Assembly: GCA_035943995.1 (NCBI GenBank) | Contig: DASZBS010000131.1 | Location: 1-60,331 of the forward strand | DNA: 60,331 nucleotides | Origin: Vulcanimicrobium sp035943995 | GTDB lineage: Bacteria > Vulcanimicrobiota > Vulcanimicrobiia > Vulcanimicrobiales > Vulcanimicrobiaceae | Direction of reading: 5' to 3' | Part shown: positions 51,462 through 60,276 of the stretch, piece by piece | How the letters are laid out: every line of letters starts with the position of its first letter | How positions within the stretch are numbered: position 1 is the stretch's first letter | Made by a program: the position numbers and the translations under genes | The notes under the pieces: generated by a model | Told to the model about the DNA's origin: nothing | The model's input: the letters and a program-made list of their open reading frames with translations, nothing else | Databases searched by the model: none

Positions 51462-52724
51462 CTACAATCCCTCCAATGCCGCGCGAGCGGCGGATCGGCC
51501 CTGATGTATTGCCCAGCCGAGCGGTGTCGCGTCCCACAACGTATCGCGCTGATCGGTTCGCGCGCCGCGTGACAGCAGCAGCTCGATGAGCGCGACGTCG
51601 TCGCCGAGGGCGGCTTGGTGCAGCGCGGTGCTGTGGGCATGGATCGGCAGGTACGCATTCACGTCGGCACCCGCATCGAGCGCGAGCCGCGCGGCCTGCG
51701 CGTGATGGTTGATGACGGCGAGCCCGAACGCCGTTTGGACATCCTCGCGGCTTGCGCTCCGCAACAGCTCGCGAAGTTCGTCCTCGGCACCGAGCGCCGC
51801 GGCGAGCGGAACGCTCATCGGCATGCCGCCCGCGAGCAGCACGCGGAGGGGATCGAGCTCGCGATGAGCCGCCGTCGACACGATCGCATCGCGAGTTGCT
51901 TTGGCACCCGCTGCGAGGAGCACGCGCACGAGCGGCAACTGCAGCCCTTGCTCGCGCGCGGCGCTGCTCGTCATGGTGAGTCCCAGCGCGTAGTCGAGAT
52001 CGTCCTGGTCGACGCCGCGGTCGATCATGACCTGCGCGACGTCGGCCATGTTGCCCGGCATGCGCTCGACGAGCGTCGGATTGTTCGCCACGTACCAGAA
52101 CAGCATCGGATCGGTGAAGTACCCGCGTCGCGGCGTACGCCGGTATATCTCGGGTCCGACAACCCGTTCGCGCAATAGACGCGGCTGCGCATCGAGCAAT
52201 GCCGCGAGCCTTGCGACATCGCCCGCGTGGATCGCGTCGACGGCGACGCGAAACGACGGATCCACGATCCCGTGCCGGTCGAGCACCGTCACGATCGCCG
52301 ACTTCTCGCGCGCGCGACCGCTGCGCGCAACGTCGAGCGGCGTGCGCCCCTTGCGATCCGTGTCCCAGTCGAGCGCACCACCTTCGATGAGCGCCTCGAC
52401 GAGCGCGAGCGGCCCGCGGCGCGCGGCCGCGTGCAGCGCCGACTCGCGCCCGTCGCCGAGGCGCGGGTTCGCACCATCCGCGATGAGCGCGCGCACGGCG
52501 TCGACGTCGCCGGCTCGCACCGCCGCGAACAGCGGCGACGGCGGCGCGGCGTTCTCGTCGCGCACGCTCGCGACGTGCCGCATGAGCTCCGCCCAGTTTG
52601 GAAATCCGTAGTCGTTCGCGACCGCATGCTGCGCAGCGGCGAGGCCGACGGAGCGTTCTCGCGCAAGGCGTTTCGCCTGTTTGCGCAGATGCTCGCGCGA
52701 CGGGCGCGCGGGAAGCGTAGGCAT
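51462..52724 (-). CDS. Ankyrin repeat protein
   Basis: 420 residues. A short N-terminal helical region (LRKQAKRLARERSVGLAAAQ, then YGFPNWAELMRHV) is seen in a family of soluble ankyrin proteins. Ankyrin units follow at about 65-150 (FAAVRAGDVDAVRALIADGA, ESALHAAARRGPLALVEALI) and 330-410 (TALHQAALGDDVALIELLLS), with degenerate ones between. The protein has no signal peptide and should bind a protein partner in the cytoplasm, unknown which. It is the upstream gene of an operon with the SDR. Confidence 0.85.
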   Translation of the reverse strand: MPTLPARPSREHLRKQAKRLARERSVGLAAAQHAVANDYGFPNWAELMRHVASVRDENAAPPSPLFAAVRAGDVDAVRALIADGANPRLGDGRESALHAAARRGPLALVEALIEGGALDWDTDRKGRTPLDVARSGRAREKSAIVTVLDRHGIVDPSFRVAVDAIHAGDVARLAALLDAQPRLLRERVVGPEIYRRTPRRGYFTDPMLFWYVANNPTLVERMPGNMADVAQVMIDRGVDQDDLDYALGLTMTSSAAREQGLQLPLVRVLLAAGAKATRDAIVSTAAHRELDPLRVLLAGGMPMSVPLAAALGAEDELRELLRSASREDVQTAFGLAVINHHAQAARLALDAGADVNAYLPIHAHSTALHQAALGDDVALIELLLSRGARTDQRDTLWDATPLGWAIHQGRSAARAALEGL

Positions 52725-52873
52725 GGTACGTCCTCTCCCAAGACGCCCGGCGTCCGTGGGCTACGCCCTTTCCGCGGACGGGTGGCCGCCGTACCGGCCG
52801 CCGCAGCGGTTCCCCCGACGAGTTTCGTCGTCCTTGGAGCTCGAGCAGAGCCTACGACGGTCGACGGGCCGGC

Positions 52874-53062
52874 TCAGCCCGCGGGCTGACTCGCCCGGCG
52901 CGAGCGGAAATAGGTTCCGCGCGTTTCCGGATTCGCACCGCCTTCGTTCGCGTACGCGCGCAACGCGCGTACGTACTCCGCATTCTGCTCGGCTTTGGTC
53001 AACTCGGACCAGGAACGGCCTGGCGTGGGCTTGGGCGGGGCGATCTTCTTCTTGGCAGCCAT
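52874..53062 (-). CDS. Small basic protein, unknown
   Basis: 62 residues starting at ATG 53062 with Lys-rich MAAKKKIAPPKPTPG, then a helix WSELTKAEQNAEYVRALRAY and a closing basic stretch. The Lys/Pro N-terminus followed by one amphipathic helix is common among small nucleoid-associated or ribosome-linked proteins, but nothing specific can be said. The coding assignment rests on composition alone. Confidence 0.4.
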   Translation of the reverse strand: MAAKKKIAPPKPTPGRSWSELTKAEQNAEYVRALRAYANEGGANPETRGTYFRSRRASQPAG

Positions 53063-53156
53063 TCCGCGTGGTTGCGGCATTTCGAAGGATGCCCTTCCGT
53101 ACATTGTCTCGTGCCGGACTACGGCGGCGCGTGCGCTTCTGCCGATAGAGCTAAGG

Positions 53157-54674
53157 ATGTGGTGGCGTCGTCCTTCGATCGTCGCGCTGTTCGGTGCGTG
53201 CCTCGTGCTCGTTTCGGCTGCGGCAGCCCAGGCGGCCACGGTCATGGTGCTCAGCGACAGCGCGGGCGTGTACCTCATCGACACGACCTCGGGTGCGGTC
53301 GTGCAGTCGTACGGCGCCCTCTTCAACGGCACGAGCGCGCAGAACATCGGCCAGGACCTGAGCGGCAACCTCTACGTCACCGACGCGTCCGGGAACTTGG
53401 TGAAGTCCACGTTCAATCCGAACGCGCCGTCGGCGGCCACGGCGTACTCGGCCGCGGCGACGGTCGGCACGATCGCCGGCCTCCCGGCGGCGCCCAACGC
53501 GCGCCTTTCGTTCGATCCGACGACGCTCTACTGCGCGACCGGCTGCCTCGTGACGATGACCAACGCCTCGACAGTGATCTGGGTCAACCCGGCGACCGCC
53601 GCGGTCGTGAAGACGCTCGCGCTCAGCGCGGCGATCGGCACGAACGGTGACATCGTGGTGGTTCCGACCGCGTCGAACAACGAGACGCTGTACGTCATCG
53701 CGACGCAAAGCCTGTACACCATCAATGCGACCACGGGCAACGTCACCGGCCCCGTGACGCTGAGCGGGCCCACGAACCCCCTCACCGGCTCGGCCGTGCT
53801 GCCGAACGGCCATCTCGTGTCGTGCGAGCAAATCGGGAGCGGTTCGCCGTGGACGCTGTGGGAGTGGACGACCGCCGGAGCGATGGTGAGCAGCCACACC
53901 GGGATCACGACCGGCAGCGACGTCGTGAACGACCTCGCGTCGGTGCCGGCGACGTTCACCGTGACGAAGCTCGGGACGACGCTCGCGGGCCCCGGCGACT
54001 CGATGGTCTACTCGGTCGCGATGAAGAACACCGGCTTCGTCACCAATCCGACGGGCTCGATCACCGATCCCGTGCCGGCCAACGTCGTCATCTCGGCGAC
54101 GACGCTGCCGTCGTGCGCGGTCACCGGCGGTGCCGGCTCGTGCGCGATCACGTCGGCCGGCGGCGCGCAAACGGTCGTTGCGACCGTCACCAACCTCAGC
54201 GCGGGAGCAACGGCGACGTTGACCGTCATCGGCACGCCGAACGCCACCAGCGGCACCGCGGTGAACACCGCGCGCGCGAGCGTGCCCTTCGATCCGACGC
54301 AGTACGGCGGCCAAACGCTGCCGTCGAACTCCGTCACGACGACCTTCACCGCCGCCGCGCTGGCGAAGCAGGTCACCAACGTCACGCAGTCGCTGGGACC
54401 GGGTACCAGCGTCAACGCGAAGCCCGGCGACGTGCTCGAGTACACGCTGACGTTCACCAACCGGCGCGCCTTCGCGGTGCAGTCGTTCGCACTGAGCGAC
54501 ACGATCATGGCGAACAGCACCTACGTCGCCGCGAGCGCGACCTGCGTCACCACGCCGGGGCCGCTCACGTGCGCGCCCACGCAGGCGGCCGGCGTCGTAA
54601 CGTTCACGTACGGCGGCGGCGCGCTCGCCGTCAACGGCACGATCGTGGCAAAGTTCCGCGTGACCGTGAACTGA
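53157..54674 (+). CDS. Secreted DUF11 repeat-like protein
   Basis: 505 residues with a signal peptide (VALFGACLVLVSAAAAQA, cleaved near 27). The first 270 residues show short repeated units (VYLIDTTSGAVVQSYG, LYVTDASGNLVKS, LYTINATTGNVTG) like an irregular beta-propeller. The second half has two DUF11-type surface domains (about 275-400 and 405-505; SMVYSVAMKNTGFVTNPTGS, LEYTLTFTNRRAFAVQSFAL). Such proteins are extracellular or surface exposed with structural or adhesive roles. Threonine and alanine are very abundant. A BlaI-type operon follows 80 bases downstream. Confidence 0.75.
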   Translation: MWWRRPSIVALFGACLVLVSAAAAQAATVMVLSDSAGVYLIDTTSGAVVQSYGALFNGTSAQNIGQDLSGNLYVTDASGNLVKSTFNPNAPSAATAYSAAATVGTIAGLPAAPNARLSFDPTTLYCATGCLVTMTNASTVIWVNPATAAVVKTLALSAAIGTNGDIVVVPTASNNETLYVIATQSLYTINATTGNVTGPVTLSGPTNPLTGSAVLPNGHLVSCEQIGSGSPWTLWEWTTAGAMVSSHTGITTGSDVVNDLASVPATFTVTKLGTTLAGPGDSMVYSVAMKNTGFVTNPTGSITDPVPANVVISATTLPSCAVTGGAGSCAITSAGGAQTVVATVTNLSAGATATLTVIGTPNATSGTAVNTARASVPFDPTQYGGQTLPSNSVTTTFTAAALAKQVTNVTQSLGPGTSVNAKPGDVLEYTLTFTNRRAFAVQSFALSDTIMANSTYVAASATCVTTPGPLTCAPTQAAGVVTFTYGGGALAVNGTIVAKFRVTVN

Positions 54675-54699
54675 CACGGCTCATCTCTCACGATACTAG

Positions 54700-54728
54700 T
54701 TGACAGCCCCTCCCGCAAGGTGTAGGCT
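54700..54728 (+). promoter_or_regulatory. Sigma70-like promoter of the blaI-like operon
   Basis: TTGACA (54700-54705), 17 bases, then TAGGCT (54723-54728). A short dyad GTAG-G-CTAC (54722-54730) overlaps the -10 box and could be the half-site bound by the BlaI-like repressor encoded next. Confidence 0.6.
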
Positions 54729-54742
54729 ACTCTCACGAATCT

Positions 54743-54748
54743 AGGAGG
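54743..54748 (+). promoter_or_regulatory. Strong ribosome binding site of the blaI-like gene
   Basis: AGGAGG lies six bases upstream of the ATG at 54755, a near perfect match to the anti-Shine-Dalgarno sequence and one of the strongest in the window. It fixes the start of the BlaI-like protein. Confidence 0.8.
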
Positions 54749-54754
54749 TGGCTG

Positions 54755-55141
54755 ATGCCCCGCAAGAAAGCGCTCGTGCTCACCGATCACGAGCTGCGGC
54801 TGATGGACGTGCTTTGGGAAAAGGGGCAAGCGACCGTGGCCGAGGTCACCGCGGCGTTGCCGGCGCCGGTCTTGGCGTACAATACCGTCCTCTCCACCAT
54901 GCGCACGCTCGAGCAAAAGGGCTACGTCGCGCACCGTGAAGCCGGCCGCGCGTTCACGTTCCGCCCGCTCGTCGAACGCAACGACGCGGCGCGATCCGCC
55001 GTCAACCACGTGCTGGCGCGCTTTTTCCAAAACTCGCCGAACGCGCTGGCGGTGACGCTCCTCGACGACGTCCCGCTGCGCGAGGCCGATCGCAAGCAGA
55101 TTCGCGAGCTGCTCGAGCGGAAGGCGAAGGGGCGCAAGTGA
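54755..55141 (+). CDS. BlaI/MecI/CopY family repressor
   Basis: 128 residues. The winged helix is at the start (LTDHELRLMDVLWEKGQATV, then YNTVLSTMRTLEQKGYVAHR), followed by the C-terminal dimerisation helices (about 80-120). The family represses its own promoter and is cleaved or released when a BlaR1/MecR1-type sensor protease is triggered. The sensor protease follows in the same mRNA: its GTG overlaps the TGA of this gene (55138-55141). The promoter and the small dyad upstream fit autoregulation. Confidence 0.93.
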   Translation: MPRKKALVLTDHELRLMDVLWEKGQATVAEVTAALPAPVLAYNTVLSTMRTLEQKGYVAHREAGRAFTFRPLVERNDAARSAVNHVLARFFQNSPNALAVTLLDDVPLREADRKQIRELLERKAKGRK

Positions 55142-57021
55142 GTGCCGCGTTCGCACACGCGGCGCTCGCGATTGCCGCCGTCTTGTTCAACAGCCTCTGG
55201 GAAGGCGCGCTGATCGCCGGCGCCGTGTGGCTGGGCCTGCGCTGCCTGCCGAAACTGGGCGCCGCGACGCGCTACGCGATTTGGCTCTGCGCGCTGGCGG
55301 CGCTCGTGCTCACGCCGCTGCTCACCGTCAGCCTCTCCGCGCAGCCGTCCGCCACCGTGACCGATGCGGCCGTCACCAACCAGCAAAGCGACTTCTTCAT
55401 CGCACCTGGCCCGCGACAGCAACCGCGACCGCAACCGCGAAGCTACGCGCCGCAAGCTCTCCCTGAGCCGGCGAGCGCGGCGAGCGAACCGATACCGGCC
55501 GCTCCGCGCAAGGCGCAAATTCTGATACCGCAAAGCGTGGCTGTCGCCGCCGCGCTCATCTGGGTCCTGGTCGCCTGCGCGCGAGCGCTTCTGCTCCTGC
55601 TCAACGTTCGCGCCCTCGCCGCGATCCGGCGCGATGCGTCGTTGTGGTCCGCAGCCCACGACTACCCGATCTTCCTGTCGGATCGCGTGCAGGCGCCGTG
55701 TGCCACCGGATTCTTGCGCGCGGCCATCGTCCTGCCCGCGTCGCTCGTCGAATATTTGCGCCCCGACGCCGTGGAGACGATCGTCGTTCACGAGGTCGCG
55801 CACTTGCGCCGCTACGACGTGTGGACGAATGCGTTCGCGCGCGTCGCGGAGGCGCTCCTCGTGCTCAATCCGGCTGCGTGGTTCGTGATGCGCCGGTTGT
55901 CGACGGAACGCGAGATCGCGTGCGACGACTGGGTCGTCGCGCGAACCGGCGCAGGCGACGCGTTCGCGCGGACCTTGGCGGCGCTGGTGAATAGCGGCGG
56001 TGCTCGCGCCCCGATCGCAGCCCCGAGCGCGCTCGGTTCCCGTCACTCGGTCGTCGTGCGCATCGAGCGCCTTCTCGACTCCCGCCCGCGCCGTCTTCGC
56101 CTGTCGCCGTCAGCTCTTGGAGGTGCACTCATGTTGCTCGCGCTCATCGCATTCACGGTACAATCCGTCTCACCGGTGCTCGCCTACGAGCAGCCGCAAC
56201 AGAGCATGCTCGCCCGGGGTTCGGCCGCCGCCGGCTGCGCGGTACCGAATCGCGGTGCCCAGGCAATTTTCTTCCGCGGGATCAAGACGCGCACCGGGTC
56301 ACCGCCGTACGGAGCCGACCTGCCCGATCCGGACAAACTCGTGGCCAAATTCGGGGCCGCAAACGTCGCGACGTTCGATTTGACGGTCGATGCCACGGGG
56401 CACCCGCGCAAAGTCGTCGTCCTCTCGGCGCCGCGGTATCCCGGCATGGTAAAACATGTCACGCACATCTTGATGGCCAACACGTTCTTACCGGCACTCC
56501 ACGACTGCGCCCCGGTCGCGACGACGACTCGCACGGCCCTCCGCTTCGGTACACCCGTGGCAAACGTTTCTTCGATCGTCGTCCCTGCATACCCCAAGGG
56601 TTGGAGCACCCGGCACGCATCGGCGTGCAAGGTGCCGACGCTTCTGCACACCGGCGTGCCGGCATACCCCGACGCGATGAAGAACATGTCGGTCGACGCA
56701 CGCTATACCGCGTCGGTACGCGTTCACCTCGATGCGACCGGCGCCGTCACGAACGCGGCGGTCGTCGCTCCGAGCGGCCAACCCGCGTTCGACGATGCGC
56801 TCTTGGACGCGGCGCGGCAAGCAACGTACCCGCTGAAGGACGAGACCGGGTTCAAGCCGGTGCGTCCGTCCGGCGCGAAGTTGACGTGGAATGCGGCGCA
56901 CGGATCCGACACGTTCGTCAACTGCAAGCCCTTGCCGACCGACTACGTGTGGAACACGACGTTCAGCCGAATCGTACCGATCGGGATTCTGGGCTTTTCG
57001 GCTCTCGTACTGTGGCAATAG
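55138..57021 (+). CDS. M56/BlaR1-like membrane peptidase with TonB-like C-terminal domain
   Basis: 627 residues. Membrane helices (about 5-35, 43-66, 133-156) lead to the zinc site of family M56: HEVAHLRRYDVW (His218, Glu219, His222) with the third ligand expected in STEREIACDDW. A further helix lies near 325-345. The end is not a penicillin-binding sensor as in BlaR1 but two TonB/periplasmic-type modules: FDLTVDATGHPRKVVVLSAP, and YTASVRVHLDATGAVTNAAV with PAFDDALLDAARQATYPLKD. Such M56-TonB proteins are known in diderm bacteria. It probably senses a periplasmic signal and inactivates the BlaI-like repressor. A hydrophobic C-terminus (IGILGFSALVLW) is unusual. Confidence 0.88.
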   Translation: MSAAFAHAALAIAAVLFNSLWEGALIAGAVWLGLRCLPKLGAATRYAIWLCALAALVLTPLLTVSLSAQPSATVTDAAVTNQQSDFFIAPGPRQQPRPQPRSYAPQALPEPASAASEPIPAAPRKAQILIPQSVAVAAALIWVLVACARALLLLLNVRALAAIRRDASLWSAAHDYPIFLSDRVQAPCATGFLRAAIVLPASLVEYLRPDAVETIVVHEVAHLRRYDVWTNAFARVAEALLVLNPAAWFVMRRLSTEREIACDDWVVARTGAGDAFARTLAALVNSGGARAPIAAPSALGSRHSVVVRIERLLDSRPRRLRLSPSALGGALMLLALIAFTVQSVSPVLAYEQPQQSMLARGSAAAGCAVPNRGAQAIFFRGIKTRTGSPPYGADLPDPDKLVAKFGAANVATFDLTVDATGHPRKVVVLSAPRYPGMVKHVTHILMANTFLPALHDCAPVATTTRTALRFGTPVANVSSIVVPAYPKGWSTRHASACKVPTLLHTGVPAYPDAMKNMSVDARYTASVRVHLDATGAVTNAAVVAPSGQPAFDDALLDAARQATYPLKDETGFKPVRPSGAKLTWNAAHGSDTFVNCKPLPTDYVWNTTFSRIVPIGILGFSALVLWQ

Positions 57022-57028
57022 GGATCAT

Positions 57029-58510
57029 ATGAGCCTGCGGATCGTCGCCTGCACCGTCCTCGCGCTGCTCGTGCCCGTTTCGGCGCAGGCGCCGTCGATC
57101 GCGGCCGATTCACGCCCTGCGCTGACCGCGACGCAGCTCGCGGCCATCGACGCCTTCGTCACCGCCGAGATGAAGCGCGAGCGCGTCCCCGGCGTCGCCG
57201 TCGGCATCTACAGCCGCGGCAAGATTCTGCTGACCAAGGGCTACGGTGAGTCCAACGTCGAGCTGTCCGTTCCCGTGAAGCCCGAAACGATTTTTCAGTC
57301 CGGTTCCGTCGGCAAGCAGTTCGTGTCGGCCGCCGTCATGATGCTCGTGGAAGACGGCAAGGTGTCGCTCGACGACAGCATCACCAAGTATTTCCCCGAC
57401 GCCCCCACGGCGTGGAAGCCGATCCTGGTCAAGAACCTGCTCTCCCACACCTCCGGCCTCTCCGAGTACGAGACCCCCGAGCGCACTGCGCCCGACGGGC
57501 CGTTCGACATGCGCAAGGACTACACCGAAGCCGACTTCGTCAAGAAAATCGAAGCCCTGCCGATCGAAAACCCGCCGGGCGACAAATGGAACTATCGCAA
57601 CACCAACTATCTGCTGCTCGGCATCCTGATCCATCACGTCACCGGAACGTTCTACGCCGACTTTCTCGCGCAACGCATCTTCAAGCCGCTCGGCATGACG
57701 TCCACGCGCCTCATCAGCGAGGCCGACATCATCCCCAATCGCGCCGCCGGTTACGAGCTCCACGGCACCGAGCTCAAAAATCAGGAATGGGTTTCGCCCA
57801 CGTTCAACACCACCGCGGACGGCACGCTCTATTTCAACGTGCTCGATCTCGCGAGATGGGACGAAGCGCTCTACACCACTCGGCTCCTCAAGCAGTCCAG
57901 CCTCGACCGCATCTGGACCGTCTTCCCGCTCAACGACGGTAAGCCCAACGCCGACAACTACGGGTTCGCCTGGATCATCGACAAGCAGAACGGCCACGGC
58001 CGCATCGAGCACGGCGGCGCATGGCAAGGCTTTACGTGCAACATCTCGCGCTACCCCGACGACGCACTCACCGTCGTCGTCCTCGCGAACCTCGACGCCG
58101 CCCGCCCCTTCTACTTCTCGCACGTCATCGCCGGTCTCGCCGACGCGCCGCTGCTGCCGCCCAAGCTCACCGCGATCGACGACACCCAGCCGGCCATCGC
58201 TGCGTCACTGCGCACGCTGCTCGACCGCATCGCCGCGGGCCAGGACATCAGCGACAAGGTAACGCCTGAATTCGCCAGGGTCATCACCCCCGAGCGCACG
58301 AAGACGGTTCAGAAGCGCGTCTCGCCGCTGTGGCCGGGCGGAACGCTGACGCTGGTCCGACGCCTACCGGCTCCGAACGACCCGACGCGCACCTTTTCGA
58401 ATTTCCGCCTCACCAAAGGCGACCAGGCGATGCTCGTCAACTACGTCCTGACCGCGGACGGCAAAGTCTCCGGCCTTCAGTTCCTGCCCGACCGCGAGTA
58501 TCAATTGTGA
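57029..58510 (+). CDS. Serine hydrolase, class C beta-lactamase family
   Basis: 493 residues with a signal peptide (IVACTVLALLVPVSA, cut near 19-25). The beta-lactamase/DD-peptidase motifs are in order: Ser93-x-x-Lys96 in QSGSVGKQF, Tyr189-x-Asn191 in WNYRNTNYLLLG, and HGG in EHGGAWQG. A C-terminal domain of about 130 residues follows, as in many esterase-like members. It can be a beta-lactamase, a DD-peptidase or an esterase. It starts eight bases after the M56-TonB gene, after GGGATC, and is the last gene of the regulated operon, ended by a strong hairpin. Control of its level by the BlaI/M56 pair is probable. Confidence 0.92.
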   Translation: MSLRIVACTVLALLVPVSAQAPSIAADSRPALTATQLAAIDAFVTAEMKRERVPGVAVGIYSRGKILLTKGYGESNVELSVPVKPETIFQSGSVGKQFVSAAVMMLVEDGKVSLDDSITKYFPDAPTAWKPILVKNLLSHTSGLSEYETPERTAPDGPFDMRKDYTEADFVKKIEALPIENPPGDKWNYRNTNYLLLGILIHHVTGTFYADFLAQRIFKPLGMTSTRLISEADIIPNRAAGYELHGTELKNQEWVSPTFNTTADGTLYFNVLDLARWDEALYTTRLLKQSSLDRIWTVFPLNDGKPNADNYGFAWIIDKQNGHGRIEHGGAWQGFTCNISRYPDDALTVVVLANLDAARPFYFSHVIAGLADAPLLPPKLTAIDDTQPAIAASLRTLLDRIAAGQDISDKVTPEFARVITPERTKTVQKRVSPLWPGGTLTLVRRLPAPNDPTRTFSNFRLTKGDQAMLVNYVLTADGKVSGLQFLPDREYQL

Positions 58511-58518
58511 ACTAACGG

Positions 58519-58556
58519 GACAGGAAGAAGCCCGCCGTAGCGGGCTTCTTCCTGTC
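58519..58556. terminator. Strong hairpin between convergent genes
   Basis: A perfect 17-bp stem (58519-58535 with 58540-58556) closes a CGTA loop. It lies eight bases after the serine hydrolase stop and reaches the stop codon of the minus-strand gene, so it probably terminates both. No long U-tract follows. Confidence 0.85.
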
Positions 58557-60276
58557 AGAACCCGAGCGCGAGCCCCGTGGGCAGCGTTATCCCGGTCATC
58601 GTCGTCACTTGCGCGGTGGACGCGCCGGGTGCGTAGATGTACAGGGCGCCGCTGGAGTATCCGAATCCGGTGATCAGGTAGATCGCGCCCTTCGCGTCCA
58701 CGCGGATCCCGGACGGCTGGCCGCCGTCGCTCGCAGGTTTGAGGATCGAGCGCGTGAGCGACGCGAGGTTCGGCGTGTAGACGCTGACGCCGTCGGAGCT
58801 TCCCGTCTGGGCGAGCGCGACGTACACGTTGTTCGATGCGTCGAATCCGAAGTCGGCCGCGTTGCCGCTCGTGAGCGAGACGACGGTGGGCGTCGTCGAG
58901 CCGACGGCGATCACGGCGATGCTGTTGCGGACTTGCGCCGACTGCGACGAGATCGCAACGTACACCGTCCCGGTGCCGTCGATACCGATCCGCCGCGCCG
59001 CCCCGCCGCTCCCGACCGGTAGCGCGATCGTCCGCGTGACGCTCGCGAGCTGTGGCGTGTACTGCACGAGCGAGGTCGTGTTGTTCACGCTCTGCACCGC
59101 GTAGACGTTGCCGTTTCCGTCGGTGCGCAGCGCCGTGTAGTTCGCGGTGCCGCTCGCGCCGAGCGGGGCGAGCACCGCCGTCGAGTTCGGCGCCGCGTAC
59201 TTGAGCGTTCCGTTCGACGGGAAGTAGACGGTCCCGTCGGGCGCGGCGGCGACGAGCCCCGACCCGTCCGGGATCGATGCCGACGACGACGTGCCGCCGC
59301 TGGGGTAGCGGTCGATGCGCGTGCCGGTCTTTCCGCCGGACACGGTCGCGAACGACGCCACGTACGCGTTGCCCGCCGCGTCCGTGTCGATCGCGGTCGG
59401 CGAGAATCCGGCCGGCAGCGCGATCGTCCGGCCGTAGTCGGCCGCGCCCGGTGCGATGGCGCGCAGGACCGGCGCATTGTTCGCATCGACGCCGAGCACG
59501 TACGCGCCGATGGACGCGGGGTTGGTCGCGGCGCCCGGGGTCGGGGTCGGCGTCGGCGTCGTGGTCGGCGTGGACGTCGGCGTCGAGGTCGCTCCCGGTG
59601 ACGGTGAAGCGGACGGTGCCCCGACCGGCGAACCGGAACCGATCGCGTACACGACGAGCCCGTAGCGCTGACCGGAATTCAACGGCTGCGCGGTCGTCGC
59701 ACCGGTGAACGTAAACGCGCCGCCGGTGTACGTCGTCGGGCCGGCGACCGTCGTCCAGGTGGGCGAACCATTGTTGCCCGTGAGATACGCGACGTAGAGC
59801 ACCGTGCCGTTCGGGATGTCGCCGGCGTCGAACGTCACCGAGAACGACGGCACCCCGGAGAGCGTCGTCGCGGCCGACGGCACGAACTCCAGCGCGAAGT
59901 ACGTCGTGTACGTCCCGGCGGCTCGCGTGCCGCGGGTCTGCGAACCCGGCGACCGCGCGCCGGCCGTGTCGACGCGACGCGCGAGGCTTTGCAACGTGGG
60001 CAAGTCGGCCGGCAACGATTTGGACGCACTCAGCGCAAACGTTCCGCTCCCCGTCGCCGCGGGGATCGTCACCGCCGCGACGGTCGCACGTCCGAGGGTC
60101 GGCAACGTCGTCGTGCTAGCGGTCGTCGCGAACGGAACGGTCGCCGTCACGGACGTGGCGGGCGCCGCGGTCGGCGCCGGCGACGGCGGGACGACGGCGG
60201 TGCTCGCCGGGCCGCACCCGGTGAACGCGAGGGTGATGAGCGCGAACGCCAGCGCGACCGGGGATGCTGCTCTCAT
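58555..60276 (-). CDS. Lipoprotein with beta-propeller (NHL/Vgb-like) repeats
   Basis: 573 residues. The signal peptide ends in a lipobox with Cys21 (ALITLAFTGCGP). Residues 22-235 are Thr/Ala/Pro rich with one or two beta-sandwich-like segments (FALEFVPSAATTLSGVPSFS), then a Thr/Pro spacer (TPTSTPTTTPTPTPTPG, about 230-250). The rest forms about seven short repeats with the pattern x-G-N-x-Y-V (AAGNAYVASF, GNVYAVQSV, GTVYVAISS, NNVYVALA, GAIYLITGF), typical of NHL or virginiamycin-lyase-like propellers. A surface-anchored binding protein is likely; no enzymatic site is seen. The ATG follows directly on the stop of the upstream gene. Confidence 0.75.
   Translation of the reverse strand: MRAASPVALAFALITLAFTGCGPASTAVVPPSPAPTAAPATSVTATVPFATTASTTTLPTLGRATVAAVTIPAATGSGTFALSASKSLPADLPTLQSLARRVDTAGARSPGSQTRGTRAAGTYTTYFALEFVPSAATTLSGVPSFSVTFDAGDIPNGTVLYVAYLTGNNGSPTWTTVAGPTTYTGGAFTFTGATTAQPLNSGQRYGLVVYAIGSGSPVGAPSASPSPGATSTPTSTPTTTPTPTPTPGAATNPASIGAYVLGVDANNAPVLRAIAPGAADYGRTIALPAGFSPTAIDTDAAGNAYVASFATVSGGKTGTRIDRYPSGGTSSSASIPDGSGLVAAAPDGTVYFPSNGTLKYAAPNSTAVLAPLGASGTANYTALRTDGNGNVYAVQSVNNTTSLVQYTPQLASVTRTIALPVGSGGAARRIGIDGTGTVYVAISSQSAQVRNSIAVIAVGSTTPTVVSLTSGNAADFGFDASNNVYVALAQTGSSDGVSVYTPNLASLTRSILKPASDGGQPSGIRVDAKGAIYLITGFGYSSGALYIYAPGASTAQVTTMTGITLPTGLALGF
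59536..59597. repeat. Short tandem repeats encoding the Thr/Pro spacer
   Basis: GTCGGCGTCGGGGTC-like units (six-base GTCGGC/GTCGGG repeats) encode the TPTSTPTTTPTPTPTP spacer of the propeller lipoprotein on the other strand. Confidence 0.7.
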
